DNA of 53,058 bases from Isotricha intestinalis (taxonomy: Eukaryota; Ciliophora; Litostomatea; Vestibuliferida; Isotrichidae): NCBI GenBank assembly GCA_023807065.1, contig JAJJLU010003558.1, positions 1 through 53,058 on the forward strand. Reading direction: 5' to 3'. The notes below the pieces were generated by a model. It saw only the letters and a list, made by a program, of their open reading frames with translations. It had not been told where the DNA came from and made no database searches. The position numbers and the translations under genes were made by a program. Positions 18,747 through 28,025 of this stretch are shown in pieces; positions within the stretch are counted from its first letter, which is position 1; the number at the start of each line of letters is the position of its first letter.

Positions 18747-21044
18747 ATGAATTCATCAGGAATATATCAAGATTGTTTTAACATAACAGATATTCTCTCC
18801 TTATATAAAGTAACAAATTTATATACATTTACAGAATATTTAGTAAATATATGGAGAGATTTATCTCAAAGAAACAAAGAAGAAGAAAAAGGAATTTCAA
18901 GATTAACATTTACAAAATATTATGAATTAAATGGAATAATCAGTGATAGATTATTTTGTGTTTTTGATACTAATGAAGATAATTATTTAGATGTTAAAGA
19001 ATTTGTTTCTGGAATGACTAATTTATTTTCTGGTTATTATGATCAACTTTTAAAATTAATTTTCTATATTTATGATTTTGATAAAGATGGTAAAATAAAA
19101 TTAAATGATGTTAAATTAATTTTAGAATATGTTCCAATAAGAAGTAATCAACCTAAAAAATCTTCATCTTTATTAAAATATGAAAATGCTAAATTTAGAG
19201 ATAGAATAGAAGTTCAAAAAGAATTATCTGAAATATTAAAAAGTATTTTTGGAGAAAATGAACAATTAAATTTTACTGATTTTAAAAATGTCATTAAAGA
19301 AAAAAATAGTGATATTTTTTTATTTTTATTATTATTTATTTTTGAAAAAAGACCTTTTAACAACGATACTCTTTCAATAATTGAAGCATATGATATGGTT
19401 AATTTTGATAATTTAAAAAGATCTTCAAGTCAACAATTTATTACAACTTTACATTTTGTTGCTCAACCTTCTTTAAGATCTAAAATATTACCTAAAACTT
19501 TTAAAATGAAAATTGATAAAAGATCAAAATCATTTATTCCTGAAGAAAATTCTGACGAAGAAAAACAAAGTTTTGGAGATAATTTTAAAAATTTTCAAGA
19601 AGATAAAAAAACTATTAATAAAGAAGAAAAAGCAATTAATGATAATAATAACATTGTTTTATTTTCTGATAATAATTCTGAAAATGATATTAATTCTACT
19701 ATTATTCCTAAAAGAAAAGCAGGTCAATTTATTAATTTTGAAAATTCAGAAAATAATGATAATAATATTTTTCCTGGAATTAAGAAAGAAAAAACAGATT
19801 TAATGGATGAAAAATCTTTTGATGATAATAGTAGTGCAGATTGTGATGATATTAAGAAAATCAATTATGAAGGATATATATATAAAATAACAAAAAGTAA
19901 TAAAAGAAAAAAATTATATTTTAAATTAATATTCAGAGATTTATTTTATTTCGAAGATAAATATTCAAAAGTATTTATTGGTTTTCATCACATTGGAGAT
20001 TCCTTTATAAAAATAAATCAAACAATCAAATTTGAAAACCAAAAATATTATTCATTTTCTCTTATATATCCTCATATGACTAGAAATTACTTAGTGAAAA
20101 AAAAGAAAAATTTAAACGCATGGGTAAATCATTTAAAGAAGTCTATTAATTTATCTGTATTATCTGAATTATTTGAAGTGAAAGGAACATTAGGAAAAGG
20201 AAAATTTGGATTAGTAAAATTAGGAATACATAAATTAACAGGAAGAAAAGTAGCAATAAAAATAATAAATAAGAATGGAATATCAGAGAAAGAAATTCAA
20301 TTAACAAAAACAGAAATAGAAATATTAAAAATAGGTCAACATCCAAATATAATAACATTATATAATGTGATAGAAAATGAGGATAAAATATATATAATAA
20401 TGGAATATTGTTCTGGTTCAGATTTATTTGAATATATAGAAAAAAGAAATTTTAAATTACCAGAAAAAAGAGCTGCTGAAATAATAAGAAAATTATCATC
20501 AGCAATATATTATTTACATTCATTTGGAATAATTCATAGAGATTTAAAACCAGAAAATATATTAATGACTGATGATTCAGATGATGCAGATATTAGATTA
20601 TTAGATTTTGGTTTAAGTAAAATAATAAGTCAAGGTGAAAAATGTAATGAACCTTATGGAACTTTATCTTATGTTTCTCCTGAAGTTTTAAAAAATATTC
20701 CTTATGATCAAAAAGCTGATTTATGGTCTATTGGTATTATTACTTATTTATTATTAAGTGGTGTTTTACCTTTTGATGATGAAAATGATAATAAAGCAAT
20801 TGCAAGAAAAACTGTTTTTGAAAAAACTCCTTTTTATCCTTCTTTATGGAATCATATTAGTAAAGAAGGAAAAGATTTTGTTGATAAATTATTACAAAAA
20901 GAACCTGACGATAGAATGAAAATTCAAGAAATTTTTGAACATCCTTGGATGAAGAAATTTTATAAAAAAAAAGATTCAAAACATAAAAGTTCTTCTGCTA
21001 AGGACATTGATTATTTATTGTTTAATTCTTTTAAGGATATTTAA
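18747..21044 (+). CDS. CDPK7-type kinase: EF hands, PH domain, protein kinase
   Basis: A 765-residue protein. Two EF hands lie at about 74-85 (DTNEDNYLDVKE) and 110-121 (DFDKDGKIKLND). A disordered Asn/Asp/Ser segment follows. A PH domain spans about 372-470 (YEGYIYKITKS ... LNAWVNHLKKS). The kinase domain spans about 476-740: glycine loop GKGKFG (about 483), VAIK (Lys about 504), HRDLKPEN (about 595), LDFGLS (about 624), SPE (about 647), DLWSIG and HPWM. All catalytic residues are present. EF hands before a PH domain and a C-terminal kinase is the layout of apicomplexan CDPK7, distinct from canonical CDPKs with C-terminal EF hands. This supports an alveolate host. It is likely a calcium- and phosphoinositide-responsive Ser/Thr kinase. 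Codon endings switch A to T twice, resetting near the PH start. Confidence 0.9.
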   Translation: MNSSGIYQDCFNITDILSLYKVTNLYTFTEYLVNIWRDLSQRNKEEEKGISRLTFTKYYELNGIISDRLFCVFDTNEDNYLDVKEFVSGMTNLFSGYYDQLLKLIFYIYDFDKDGKIKLNDVKLILEYVPIRSNQPKKSSSLLKYENAKFRDRIEVQKELSEILKSIFGENEQLNFTDFKNVIKEKNSDIFLFLLLFIFEKRPFNNDTLSIIEAYDMVNFDNLKRSSSQQFITTLHFVAQPSLRSKILPKTFKMKIDKRSKSFIPEENSDEEKQSFGDNFKNFQEDKKTINKEEKAINDNNNIVLFSDNNSENDINSTIIPKRKAGQFINFENSENNDNNIFPGIKKEKTDLMDEKSFDDNSSADCDDIKKINYEGYIYKITKSNKRKKLYFKLIFRDLFYFEDKYSKVFIGFHHIGDSFIKINQTIKFENQKYYSFSLIYPHMTRNYLVKKKKNLNAWVNHLKKSINLSVLSELFEVKGTLGKGKFGLVKLGIHKLTGRKVAIKIINKNGISEKEIQLTKTEIEILKIGQHPNIITLYNVIENEDKIYIIMEYCSGSDLFEYIEKRNFKLPEKRAAEIIRKLSSAIYYLHSFGIIHRDLKPENILMTDDSDDADIRLLDFGLSKIISQGEKCNEPYGTLSYVSPEVLKNIPYDQKADLWSIGIITYLLLSGVLPFDDENDNKAIARKTVFEKTPFYPSLWNHISKEGKDFVDKLLQKEPDDRMKIQEIFEHPWMKKFYKKKDSKHKSSSAKDIDYLLFNSFKDI

Positions 21045-21589
21045 AAGGATTTTTTATTTTTTTTTTTTTGATTATTTATGCTTTATAATTGAATCATAGT
21101 TTTTGATGTATTTTTTTTTAAATAGTAAAAGTATTTGTTGAATAATGAAATTAATTAAAAATATGATAAATATTTGAATAGTGAATAATATTTATATTAT
21201 AAATAAACTTTATAATTTAATCATAAACAAACTTTAAAAAATAGAAAAAAAATTAATTAAATAAAAATAGTATAAATATTAATATTTACTATCCTTATTA
21301 AAAACAGAAAAAAAAATAATAATAATAAAATAGGACATAATGTTTTAATAATATAATAATATAATCTATCAAATGGAGCATTCTTTCTATAATTATAAAG
21401 AAAAATTGTTTTGACTCTATTTTATGATAATATAATTATAGATTAAAATTTTGTTTTTAAAAATTTAATATAAAACAATAATGATAACCAGAATTTTTTA
21501 TTTTTAAATATATACCCAATGAATTATCATTGAAACTTATCACTTTTTTATATTTACAATTAAATAAATAATTGATTTTAATCAATTAT
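21045..21589. other. Convergent intergenic region
   Basis: 545 bp between convergent genes. It contains short palindromic stretches such as TTCTTTCTATAATTATAAAGAA-type sequence near 21383-21405 and AATGATAA/TTATCATT arms at about 21479 and 21525. No gene is seen. Confidence 0.5.
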
Positions 21590-22054
21590 TTACTTTTTTT
21601 CCTTTAAAAGGTCAGATAAACTATTATATATACTTTCGTAATTTTCACCTTCTTGGATTAATTTAGTAATTCTATTATCTATACTTATTTGTACATCATT
21701 AAAAACATTAATATTATTTTTTGGAATTTTTAAACAACTTGATTTAACTTTATGAGGTTCGTTATTTTTTATAAAAAAAATTTCATTTTTTTCTATTAAT
21801 TTTGTATTTATAGGAATAATATTTATAGTATAATTACTATTTTTTTTTTCAGACAAATTATTTTCTTTATTCATTTCACTAATTTTTGAATTTGATATAA
21901 AGTTATTAAAATCTTTTATTTCCTTTATATCATTTGATAAATTTTTTGCAGATGGATGTCTATTTGGATAACGAAATCTATTAACATTTAAATTATTTGT
22001 TTTTTTATTTAGAAGAATATCATTTATAGAATTTGAATATAAAGTAGTTGCCAT
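21590..22054 (-). CDS. Small hypothetical protein, 154 residues
   Basis: The first ATG is at 22054; the two codons before it start with TTG. The protein is Asn/Lys/Ile-rich. Its N-terminus is MATTLYSNSINDILLNKK, with FRYPNRHPSAKN near residue 30, and a C-terminal helix ends in SLSDLLKEKK. No TM segment, signal or known domain. It is head-to-head with the GRDxYI repeat protein, 140 bp apart. Function unknown. Confidence 0.65.
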   Translation of the reverse strand: MATTLYSNSINDILLNKKTNNLNVNRFRYPNRHPSAKNLSNDIKEIKDFNNFISNSKISEMNKENNLSEKKNSNYTINIIPINTKLIEKNEIFFIKNNEPHKVKSSCLKIPKNNINVFNDVQISIDNRITKLIQEGENYESIYNSLSDLLKEKK

Positions 22055-22194
22055 TTTCAAATATTATTTATACTATATTGATTAAACTGATAAAATAAGT
22101 TTTTATTATTAAAAGTATAGAAAAAAAATTACCAAATTAAAAAATAACTGAAAAAAAACAAAATTTATAAATCCTAAATAAAAAAAATAAAAAA

Positions 22195-22743
22195 ATGTCA
22201 ACAAAAGGAATTCCATTTACAGCAACTTCAACAACAGCATATTTTGGTTCACGTTGTATTCCTCATATAAAAGATATAAATATAAATCCAAAAGTGACAA
22301 ATTATCAACCAGATGGATATGGTAGAGATACATATATTAAAGTTCCAAATGGAGGATTTCGTCATTCTTGGAATAATAATTATAGAACAATTTATTATAA
22401 TAAAAAATCACTTACTGAATATATTAAAAATGTAAATATTAATCCTAAATTTCCTATTTATAAAAGTAATGGTAGAGGAAGAGATTCATATATTTATTAT
22501 AATTGTGGTGGATTTTATCAAATTAGAAATAATAATGATTTTTCTAAAAATTTAAGAAATTATCAACCTTATATAACTGAAAATTCTGAAAGAGCTAAAT
22601 ATGATTATAATAGATATGTTAAAATGTTTAGAAGTCCTAAAGAAATTGAAAAATCTAAAAATTTAGCTAAATTACAAAGAGCTACTTCTGCCAGGTTATC
22701 TAAACCTAAACATCAAAAAATTAAAGATGAAGTATTTATTTAA
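22195..22743 (+). CDS. Tandem GRDxYI-repeat protein (likely cilium-associated)
   Basis: A 182-residue protein with two repeats about 52 residues apart. Each has the pattern NPK-x3-Y-x3-G-x-GRD-x-YI-x4-GGF: first NYQPDGYGRDTYIKV...GGF (about 36-56), then IYKSNGRGRDSYIYY...GGF (about 88-108). The C-terminal third is basic and helical. The YxxxGxGRDxYI pattern is, from memory, shared with small proteins of ciliated protists; a microtubule-associated role is inference. Codons move from A-ending at the 5' end to T-ending after about codon 75. Confidence 0.75.
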   Translation: MSTKGIPFTATSTTAYFGSRCIPHIKDININPKVTNYQPDGYGRDTYIKVPNGGFRHSWNNNYRTIYYNKKSLTEYIKNVNINPKFPIYKSNGRGRDSYIYYNCGGFYQIRNNNDFSKNLRNYQPYITENSERAKYDYNRYVKMFRSPKEIEKSKNLAKLQRATSARLSKPKHQKIKDEVFI

Positions 22744-23102
22744 TTGATTTTTTTCTAAATATTATTTGTGAGTAAATAATTTCTTTTTTATTTTTAATTT
22801 TCATAGATAAGTTTGTGTATTTTTTTAGTTGATTTTTGTTTTTTTTTTCCCAATTTTTTTTAAGTTTAAATATTTATTAATTATTATAATTTATGAATTT
22901 TTTTGAATGATTACAATTTTTATTATGAAAAATTAAATTAAATATTTAAATTAAAAATAAAAGACTTACTTTTTTATTTTGAAATAAACAAGATATGTTT
23001 TATGGTATAATATTGTTCATTAAATAATTTAAATATAATTAAATATATATTTCCTTTTGTTTAATTTATGGTTTAATATTAAATATTATAATATTTATTT
23101 AA
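22744..23102. other. AT-rich intergenic region
   Basis: 359 bp with no open frame of note and no clear structure. Confidence 0.5.
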
Positions 23103-23325
23103 ATGGATGAAAATGAAGAAAAAAAATTAATTGAAGAAACTTTTGATAAATTAGAATCATTGAGTTTTCAATTAATTGAAGAAAGAAAAAAAAATCTTCA
23201 TATCAAAAAAAATAAAACAATATGAAAAAAATTTAAGTCAAAAAGATGAAAATTTTCAACTATTGATGAAAGTATTTTTATATTTAAATATAAATAAATG
23301 CTTGTCATTAATTGGATATATCTAT
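23103..23325 (+). pseudogene. Short coiled-coil reading frame with a frame break
   Basis: ATG at 23103 opens a 40-codon frame (MDENEEKKLIEETFDKLESL ... ERKKNLHIKK) that ends at TGA at about 23223-23225. The sequence IKQYEKNLSQKDENFQLLMK continues in another frame right after the A-run at about 23205-23213. The two halves look like one small Glu/Lys coiled-coil protein split by an indel in a homopolymer. It could be a true break, a sequencing indel, or a slippage site. A GT...AG pair beginning after QLLMK leaves an unspliced intron possible. Too short to identify. Confidence 0.4.
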
Positions 23326-23426
23326 TTAAGTTAGTTTTTTTTATTATTATTAATATTTAATTAATTAATTGATTGTTTATTTAATTTTTGATTCTCTTAA
23401 TAATTTTATATAATCTTCAGACATAT

Positions 23427-25043
23427 TTATTGCTTCATGTTCATTTCCAAATTTTTTTGAAAATTTTCTTGTAAGCAAATATTTCTAAATAAATTCAAAA
23501 TATCTAATTTTTCACTAATTATAGTCATCGCTTCATCTATCAATATATTGTTTTTATTTCTTTTAAAGCAAAAGAATAAATGAATTAAATGATTATTTAA
23601 TTTAATATAATTAATTAATTGATTATTATCTTTTTCTTTAATAAAATCTCTTTGTTTTATTGTGTCCAAATTAATTCTCATATTTGGTTCTTTTATATAT
23701 AAATCTTTTAAATTATTTTTAACTGATTGATTTTCAAAATTTTGAATTTCATTCTCAATTTTATAAGGATTAGTTTCCATGCTATTTCTTCTTTTATATT
23801 TATTAACTAAAATAATTTCACTATTTTTATCATTTATTTCTCTATTTGAAATCTCCTCAATTAATATTTTCCTATTTCTACTATTATTATCTACAGGTAA
23901 TGCTTGTTGATTAATTTGAGAAATATTTTTATTTGTTTTTATTTCATTGTTATCTTTTAAAACCATTTTTTCCCTATTATCTTTTATTAGAATTTTTTTT
24001 TTATTTAAATCAAATGAAAATAAATTATTTATAATTGATTTATCATATAATATATCCACTACAAAAGAACAAATTAATCTGAAAAATGAAGAAATAATTT
24101 CCATAAAACCTCCTACTTCACCTAAAACATCAATTAATTGGGTATAATACCTTTTTTGTGTTAAAATTTTATCTTTTAATTGAATTTCTATTTCACAAAC
24201 TGGATAATCATTATTTTCATCATTTAAATCATATCCTGGTTGAGGAAGAATTTCTAATGTATCATATCTAATGAATTCTTTTTTTTCTTCTTCTGTAAAA
24301 AAATCAAAACCTATAATATTATTATTTGTTTCAACATTTACTAATTGCATTTCTATATATAAATATTGCCCAAAAAATTTGAATAATGTTGTATATAACT
24401 CATTTATTCTTTCTTTAACAGGAAATTTAAAATTAGTTGGTGTTAATAATATATCTTCTAATTTAATTACAAAATTATTACCATTTAAATAAGAATCAAT
24501 AATTTCTTTTGATTTACAATGATTATTATTTTCTGTATTATTTTTACAAGGAAATATTTTAATAACAAAAGAATTCATATAAGCTCTTAATGTATGATCA
24601 ACTTTATTTAAACAATAATAATTATCTAATTGAAATTCTTTATAAAATTTTTTATATTTAGATCCTATTTTATCAATATTACAAGGTTCTATTTCTATTT
24701 CTTCTACTTCTTCATCTCTAAAATAAGCAACTGGATAATAAATGGTTTCATCTATAAAAGGTTCATCTGTATATCCATTAAATAATGAAAAAGATATATA
24801 AAAATTTTCATTAGTAACATTAATTGAAGGGACATCTTCTTTTTCAGAATATGTATCATAAAATGTAATATCTACTCTTTGAGACATTCTATATAATTTG
24901 TAAGTAAAAAAAATTATATATATAATTATATTAATAATTGTAAAAATTCTTCCAATCCATGTTACTTTTTTTGGCTTACCTTTATAATAAAATTCAGGTT
25001 GTTTTCCATAAAAATCAATTTCTTTAATAAAATCACATTTCAT
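23427..25043 (-). CDS. Two-TM surface protein of a ciliate-type family (paralogue 2)
   Basis: A 538-residue protein. The N-terminus KEIDFYGKQPEFYYKGKPKK precedes TM1 (about 33-48, IINIIIYIIFFTYKLY). The ectodomain (about 55-300) contains paired Cys and the element C-x8-CKSKEIIDSYL, matching CESKEIIEEKL in the protein at 1779-3437. TM2 lies near residue 310-335 (LGEVGGFMEIISSFFRLICS). The cytoplasmic tail is about 200 residues, Asn/Lys-rich, with two predicted helices at the end. N-terminal D-x-YGK, the Gly-rich stretch before TM2 and the lengths show common descent with paralogue 1. It is head-to-head with the coiled-coil gene at 25148. Function unknown. Confidence 0.85.
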   Translation of the reverse strand: MKCDFIKEIDFYGKQPEFYYKGKPKKVTWIGRIFTIINIIIYIIFFTYKLYRMSQRVDITFYDTYSEKEDVPSINVTNENFYISFSLFNGYTDEPFIDETIYYPVAYFRDEEVEEIEIEPCNIDKIGSKYKKFYKEFQLDNYYCLNKVDHTLRAYMNSFVIKIFPCKNNTENNNHCKSKEIIDSYLNGNNFVIKLEDILLTPTNFKFPVKERINELYTTLFKFFGQYLYIEMQLVNVETNNNIIGFDFFTEEEKKEFIRYDTLEILPQPGYDLNDENNDYPVCEIEIQLKDKILTQKRYYTQLIDVLGEVGGFMEIISSFFRLICSFVVDILYDKSIINNLFSFDLNKKKILIKDNREKMVLKDNNEIKTNKNISQINQQALPVDNNSRNRKILIEEISNREINDKNSEIILVNKYKRRNSMETNPYKIENEIQNFENQSVKNNLKDLYIKEPNMRINLDTIKQRDFIKEKDNNQLINYIKLNNHLIHLFFCFKRNKNNILIDEAMTIISEKLDILNLFRNICLQENFQKNLEMNMKQ

Positions 25044-25147
25044 TTAATAAATAAATTTTAAATATTTTTTTAATTATAAGAATAATAATAGTTAAAAATA
25101 AATTATAACAACATGAAAAACCAAAAACAGTAACATTTAATAAATTA

Positions 25148-25948
25148 ATGGGAAATATTTTAAAAGGAAAAGACGAAGAACAAAAATTAAAATTAGAAAA
25201 AGAAATTAAAATATTAAGAGATCAAATATATATATTAAATAAAAAAAAAGAAGAAGATAATATTAAATTTGAGCAAAATAAAAGTAAATTACAAGTTGAA
25301 TTAACAAAACAAAATAAAGATATAAATGATATAAAAGAAATATTAAATAAAGTTTCAGAAGAAAATAAAAAATTACTCGAAGAAAAAGAAAATAAAGTTA
25401 AATTAATAAAAGATGAAGAAATAGATTTTGAAAAAGTAAAAGAAGAATATTTAAAATATAAAGAAAAAGGAAAATTATATGAGAAAAATATAGAAGAAAC
25501 AAAAAAAAAAATAGAAGAAAAAAAAATAGAATTAAAAGATAAAGAAAATGAATTAATAGAAAGAAGAGATTATTTAAAAAATTTAGCATTTGCAATTAAT
25601 CAAAAAGAAGAAGAAGTAAAAAAAAGAGAATTAACTAAAAAAGAATTTGAAGTAGAAAAGTATGATGAAAAAGCAGATAAATATAATTTATTAGGAGTTA
25701 TATTTGATAAAAATAAAGAAAAAAATCAATATGAAATTACTGTTAATTATGATGGAAAAAATGTTACTTGTTATATGTTACAAACTACTCTTGATCCCAA
25801 AGAAAACGGATTTTTTGACTTTAATTTTAATGAAGATGGAATTCCTAAAAATTTAATGATTAAAACTGATGATTTATTAACTAAATATTTCCTTTATACT
25901 TATAAACAATTTTATTTTTTTGCTACCAAGGACCTTCAAAAAAAATAA
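25148..25948 (+). CDS. Coiled-coil protein with MGN start and C-terminal globular domain
   Basis: A 266-residue protein. It begins MGNILKGK, so Gly2 could be N-myristoylated after Met removal, but position 6 is Lys rather than the preferred Ser/Thr. Residues about 12-175 form a Lys/Glu coiled coil. The last 90 residues (YNLLGVIFDKNKEKNQYEI ... YKQFYFFATKDL) are mixed strand/helix and may be a small globular domain; it is not recognised. Membrane tethering is inference. Confidence 0.75.
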   Translation: MGNILKGKDEEQKLKLEKEIKILRDQIYILNKKKEEDNIKFEQNKSKLQVELTKQNKDINDIKEILNKVSEENKKLLEEKENKVKLIKDEEIDFEKVKEEYLKYKEKGKLYEKNIEETKKKIEEKKIELKDKENELIERRDYLKNLAFAINQKEEEVKKRELTKKEFEVEKYDEKADKYNLLGVIFDKNKEKNQYEITVNYDGKNVTCYMLQTTLDPKENGFFDFNFNEDGIPKNLMIKTDDLLTKYFLYTYKQFYFFATKDLQKK

Positions 25949-26107
25949 ATTAATTTTATCTTAATAATTAATGTTCAAGATTTATTTTTTAAAAAATTAT
26001 TTTATTTTTTTTTTATTTAATTTTTTGAAAAATATTAATAATAAAGATTGTTATTTTTAATTTCACATTTTTAAATTTACATTCATAAATTGTTTAATAA
26101 TTAAAAT

Positions 26108-27772
26108 TTAATAAATAATCATTTCATAATCATCATTATGATTATGATAATTATTTTTAGGGGATTTTATTTTTGGAATTTTAATACTTTCATCTTTAAA
26201 ATCTTTATTAAAGCCTCTAAAAGGAGCTTCAGTTTTTCTAGATTTAATAACAATTCTTTTAAATCTACTTTCAGATTTCAATTTTTTATTTTCTTCAATT
26301 TGATCAATTATTTTTTTTTGTTCTAATAATTTTTCTTCTTTATTTTTTAACTTTCTATTATTTACAACTTCAAGAAATAATTGAGGATTTTCATATTCCA
26401 TTATTTCTAACATTTTAATATGTTTATTAATTTTATCTTCTTTAATATTAATTCTTTGAATACAATCATGTATAATTTCAGTAATTTTCATTAATTTATT
26501 TTTCTTAAAATTATTTTGTTCACTGTAACACATATCATAATAAATATCTTGAATGAATTCATTTGCAAATTTTGTTTCTTCAAATCTAGTTTTTTTCTTT
26601 ATTATTGGTAAATATTTTATTTCTCGATTATATAAATTTGTTAATAAATTAAATTCATTTTGAAGAAAATTATATCTTGAAAAAGTTTCTTTCATCATAT
26701 TATTCATTTCTTTATTTATATTTCTTTCACTTTTTTCATCTTGAATTCTTTCATTTAAAATTCTTAAAATTCTATCTTCAATTTCATTAAATTTCATTAT
26801 CATTGTATTAGGATCATTTAATAAATTATTTATTTCTTTTTCTTCTTCTTCATTTCTTTCTAAAGTAAATTTATAATTATCAATTGCTTTAGAAGTCAAA
26901 TTTCTATAATCAAAAGGATTAGCATTAGAATTATTAAATAAATTTTGATTATTAATATCTTTACTTATAATTTGTTTATCAAATTTACCTTCATCTATTT
27001 TAATAACCTTACTTACAAATTTACCATAAGTTCTTAATTCTTCTAAACTTTTTAATATTTTTTTCATTTCTTCATCTATTGATTTTTCTATTGTTTTTCT
27101 TAATCTTGCTTCTTCTTCAAATTTATATATTTCAATATGAAGATCATATAATGCTTTTTCTATTTTTTCTAAAGCATTATTTTGCTTTTCTATTAATTGA
27201 TTAAAATTTTCATTATTCTTTTTATTATTTAATTCTTTTTCTTCTATTTTCTTATCATTTTCATTCTCTATATTTTTTAATCTTTGACTTTCATTTCTTA
27301 ATAATTTAATCATATAATTATCAAAACTAATCATTTTATTTTCATTAACAAATTTAGAAACAGAATTTTCATTATCATTTAATAAATTAGCTTTTCTTTT
27401 TTTATAATTTAATATTTGTTTTCTAGGTTCGAAAATAATATCAATATTATTTTTATCATAAGCAATATTAGATTGATACATTGATAAAGGATTATTAATA
27501 TCATAATTATTATTAATCATATGTTTAATACTTTTTATCTTTTTTAATATATTTATTTTTCCTGCTTCTTTTGGAATAGAAGAATAAAGTCTGTTGTTAA
27601 AACTTTTACTTTTTCTATGATGAGGATTCAAATTTTCTGTTTCTACATATGTATTATTTCCATTTGTTATTTCAGTTTGAAATACTTTTTCTGCTTTATT
27701 TACCAATAAATTTATATTTGTTAAAGGATCTATTATTGATTGTCCTATAAGACTTAATCTTGTTCTTGACAT
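26108..27772 (-). CDS. CFAP100: CFAP100-like (DUF4200) ciliary coiled-coil protein
   Basis: A 554-residue protein. The ATG at 27772 (MSRTRLSL) is preferred over the TTG-started extension. Residues about 150-280 form a coiled coil: FDNYMIKLLRNESQRLKN ... ALYDLHIEIYKFEEEARLRK ... ELRTYGKFVSKVIKID, fitting DUF4200 of CFAP100/CFAP73. Downstream, LLNDPNTMIMKFNEIEDRIL (about 331-350) matches the DPxxLxxxFxxxExxxLxxI element typical of CFAP100/CCDC37. In Chlamydomonas CFAP100 and CFAP73 form the MIA complex that links inner-arm dynein f to doublet microtubules. The C-terminal about 80 residues are basic. CFAP73 or a paralogue remains possible. Confidence 0.6.
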   Translation of the reverse strand: MSRTRLSLIGQSIIDPLTNINLLVNKAEKVFQTEITNGNNTYVETENLNPHHRKSKSFNNRLYSSIPKEAGKINILKKIKSIKHMINNNYDINNPLSMYQSNIAYDKNNIDIIFEPRKQILNYKKRKANLLNDNENSVSKFVNENKMISFDNYMIKLLRNESQRLKNIENENDKKIEEKELNNKKNNENFNQLIEKQNNALEKIEKALYDLHIEIYKFEEEARLRKTIEKSIDEEMKKILKSLEELRTYGKFVSKVIKIDEGKFDKQIISKDINNQNLFNNSNANPFDYRNLTSKAIDNYKFTLERNEEEEKEINNLLNDPNTMIMKFNEIEDRILRILNERIQDEKSERNINKEMNNMMKETFSRYNFLQNEFNLLTNLYNREIKYLPIIKKKTRFEETKFANEFIQDIYYDMCYSEQNNFKKNKLMKITEIIHDCIQRINIKEDKINKHIKMLEIMEYENPQLFLEVVNNRKLKNKEEKLLEQKKIIDQIEENKKLKSESRFKRIVIKSRKTEAPFRGFNKDFKDESIKIPKIKSPKNNYHNHNDDYEMIIY

Positions 27773-28020
27773 ATATTTATTATTATTAAATACCAAAAAT
27801 AATATTTACTTTTAAAAAAGAATATTTATATTTTTTTATATAACTTAAAAAAAATTTTAAACCTTTATCATTAAACTAAAAAAAAATAGAAAACAATTTA
27901 AATTCATAAATTAAATAAATATAAAATCTCATATTAAAAATATATTAAAAATATAAAAATACTATTTAAAAAAATATCTAAAAAAACCAAAAATAAAAAT
28001 ACATCCAAAAAATAAAAATA
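27773..28020. other. AT-rich spacer before the CDPK relic
   Basis: About 250 bp of A-rich DNA that reads like a promoter/leader for the decayed kinase at 28026. It ends in AAAATAAAATA just before the ATG. No gene. Confidence 0.5.
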
Positions 28021-28025
28021 AAATA

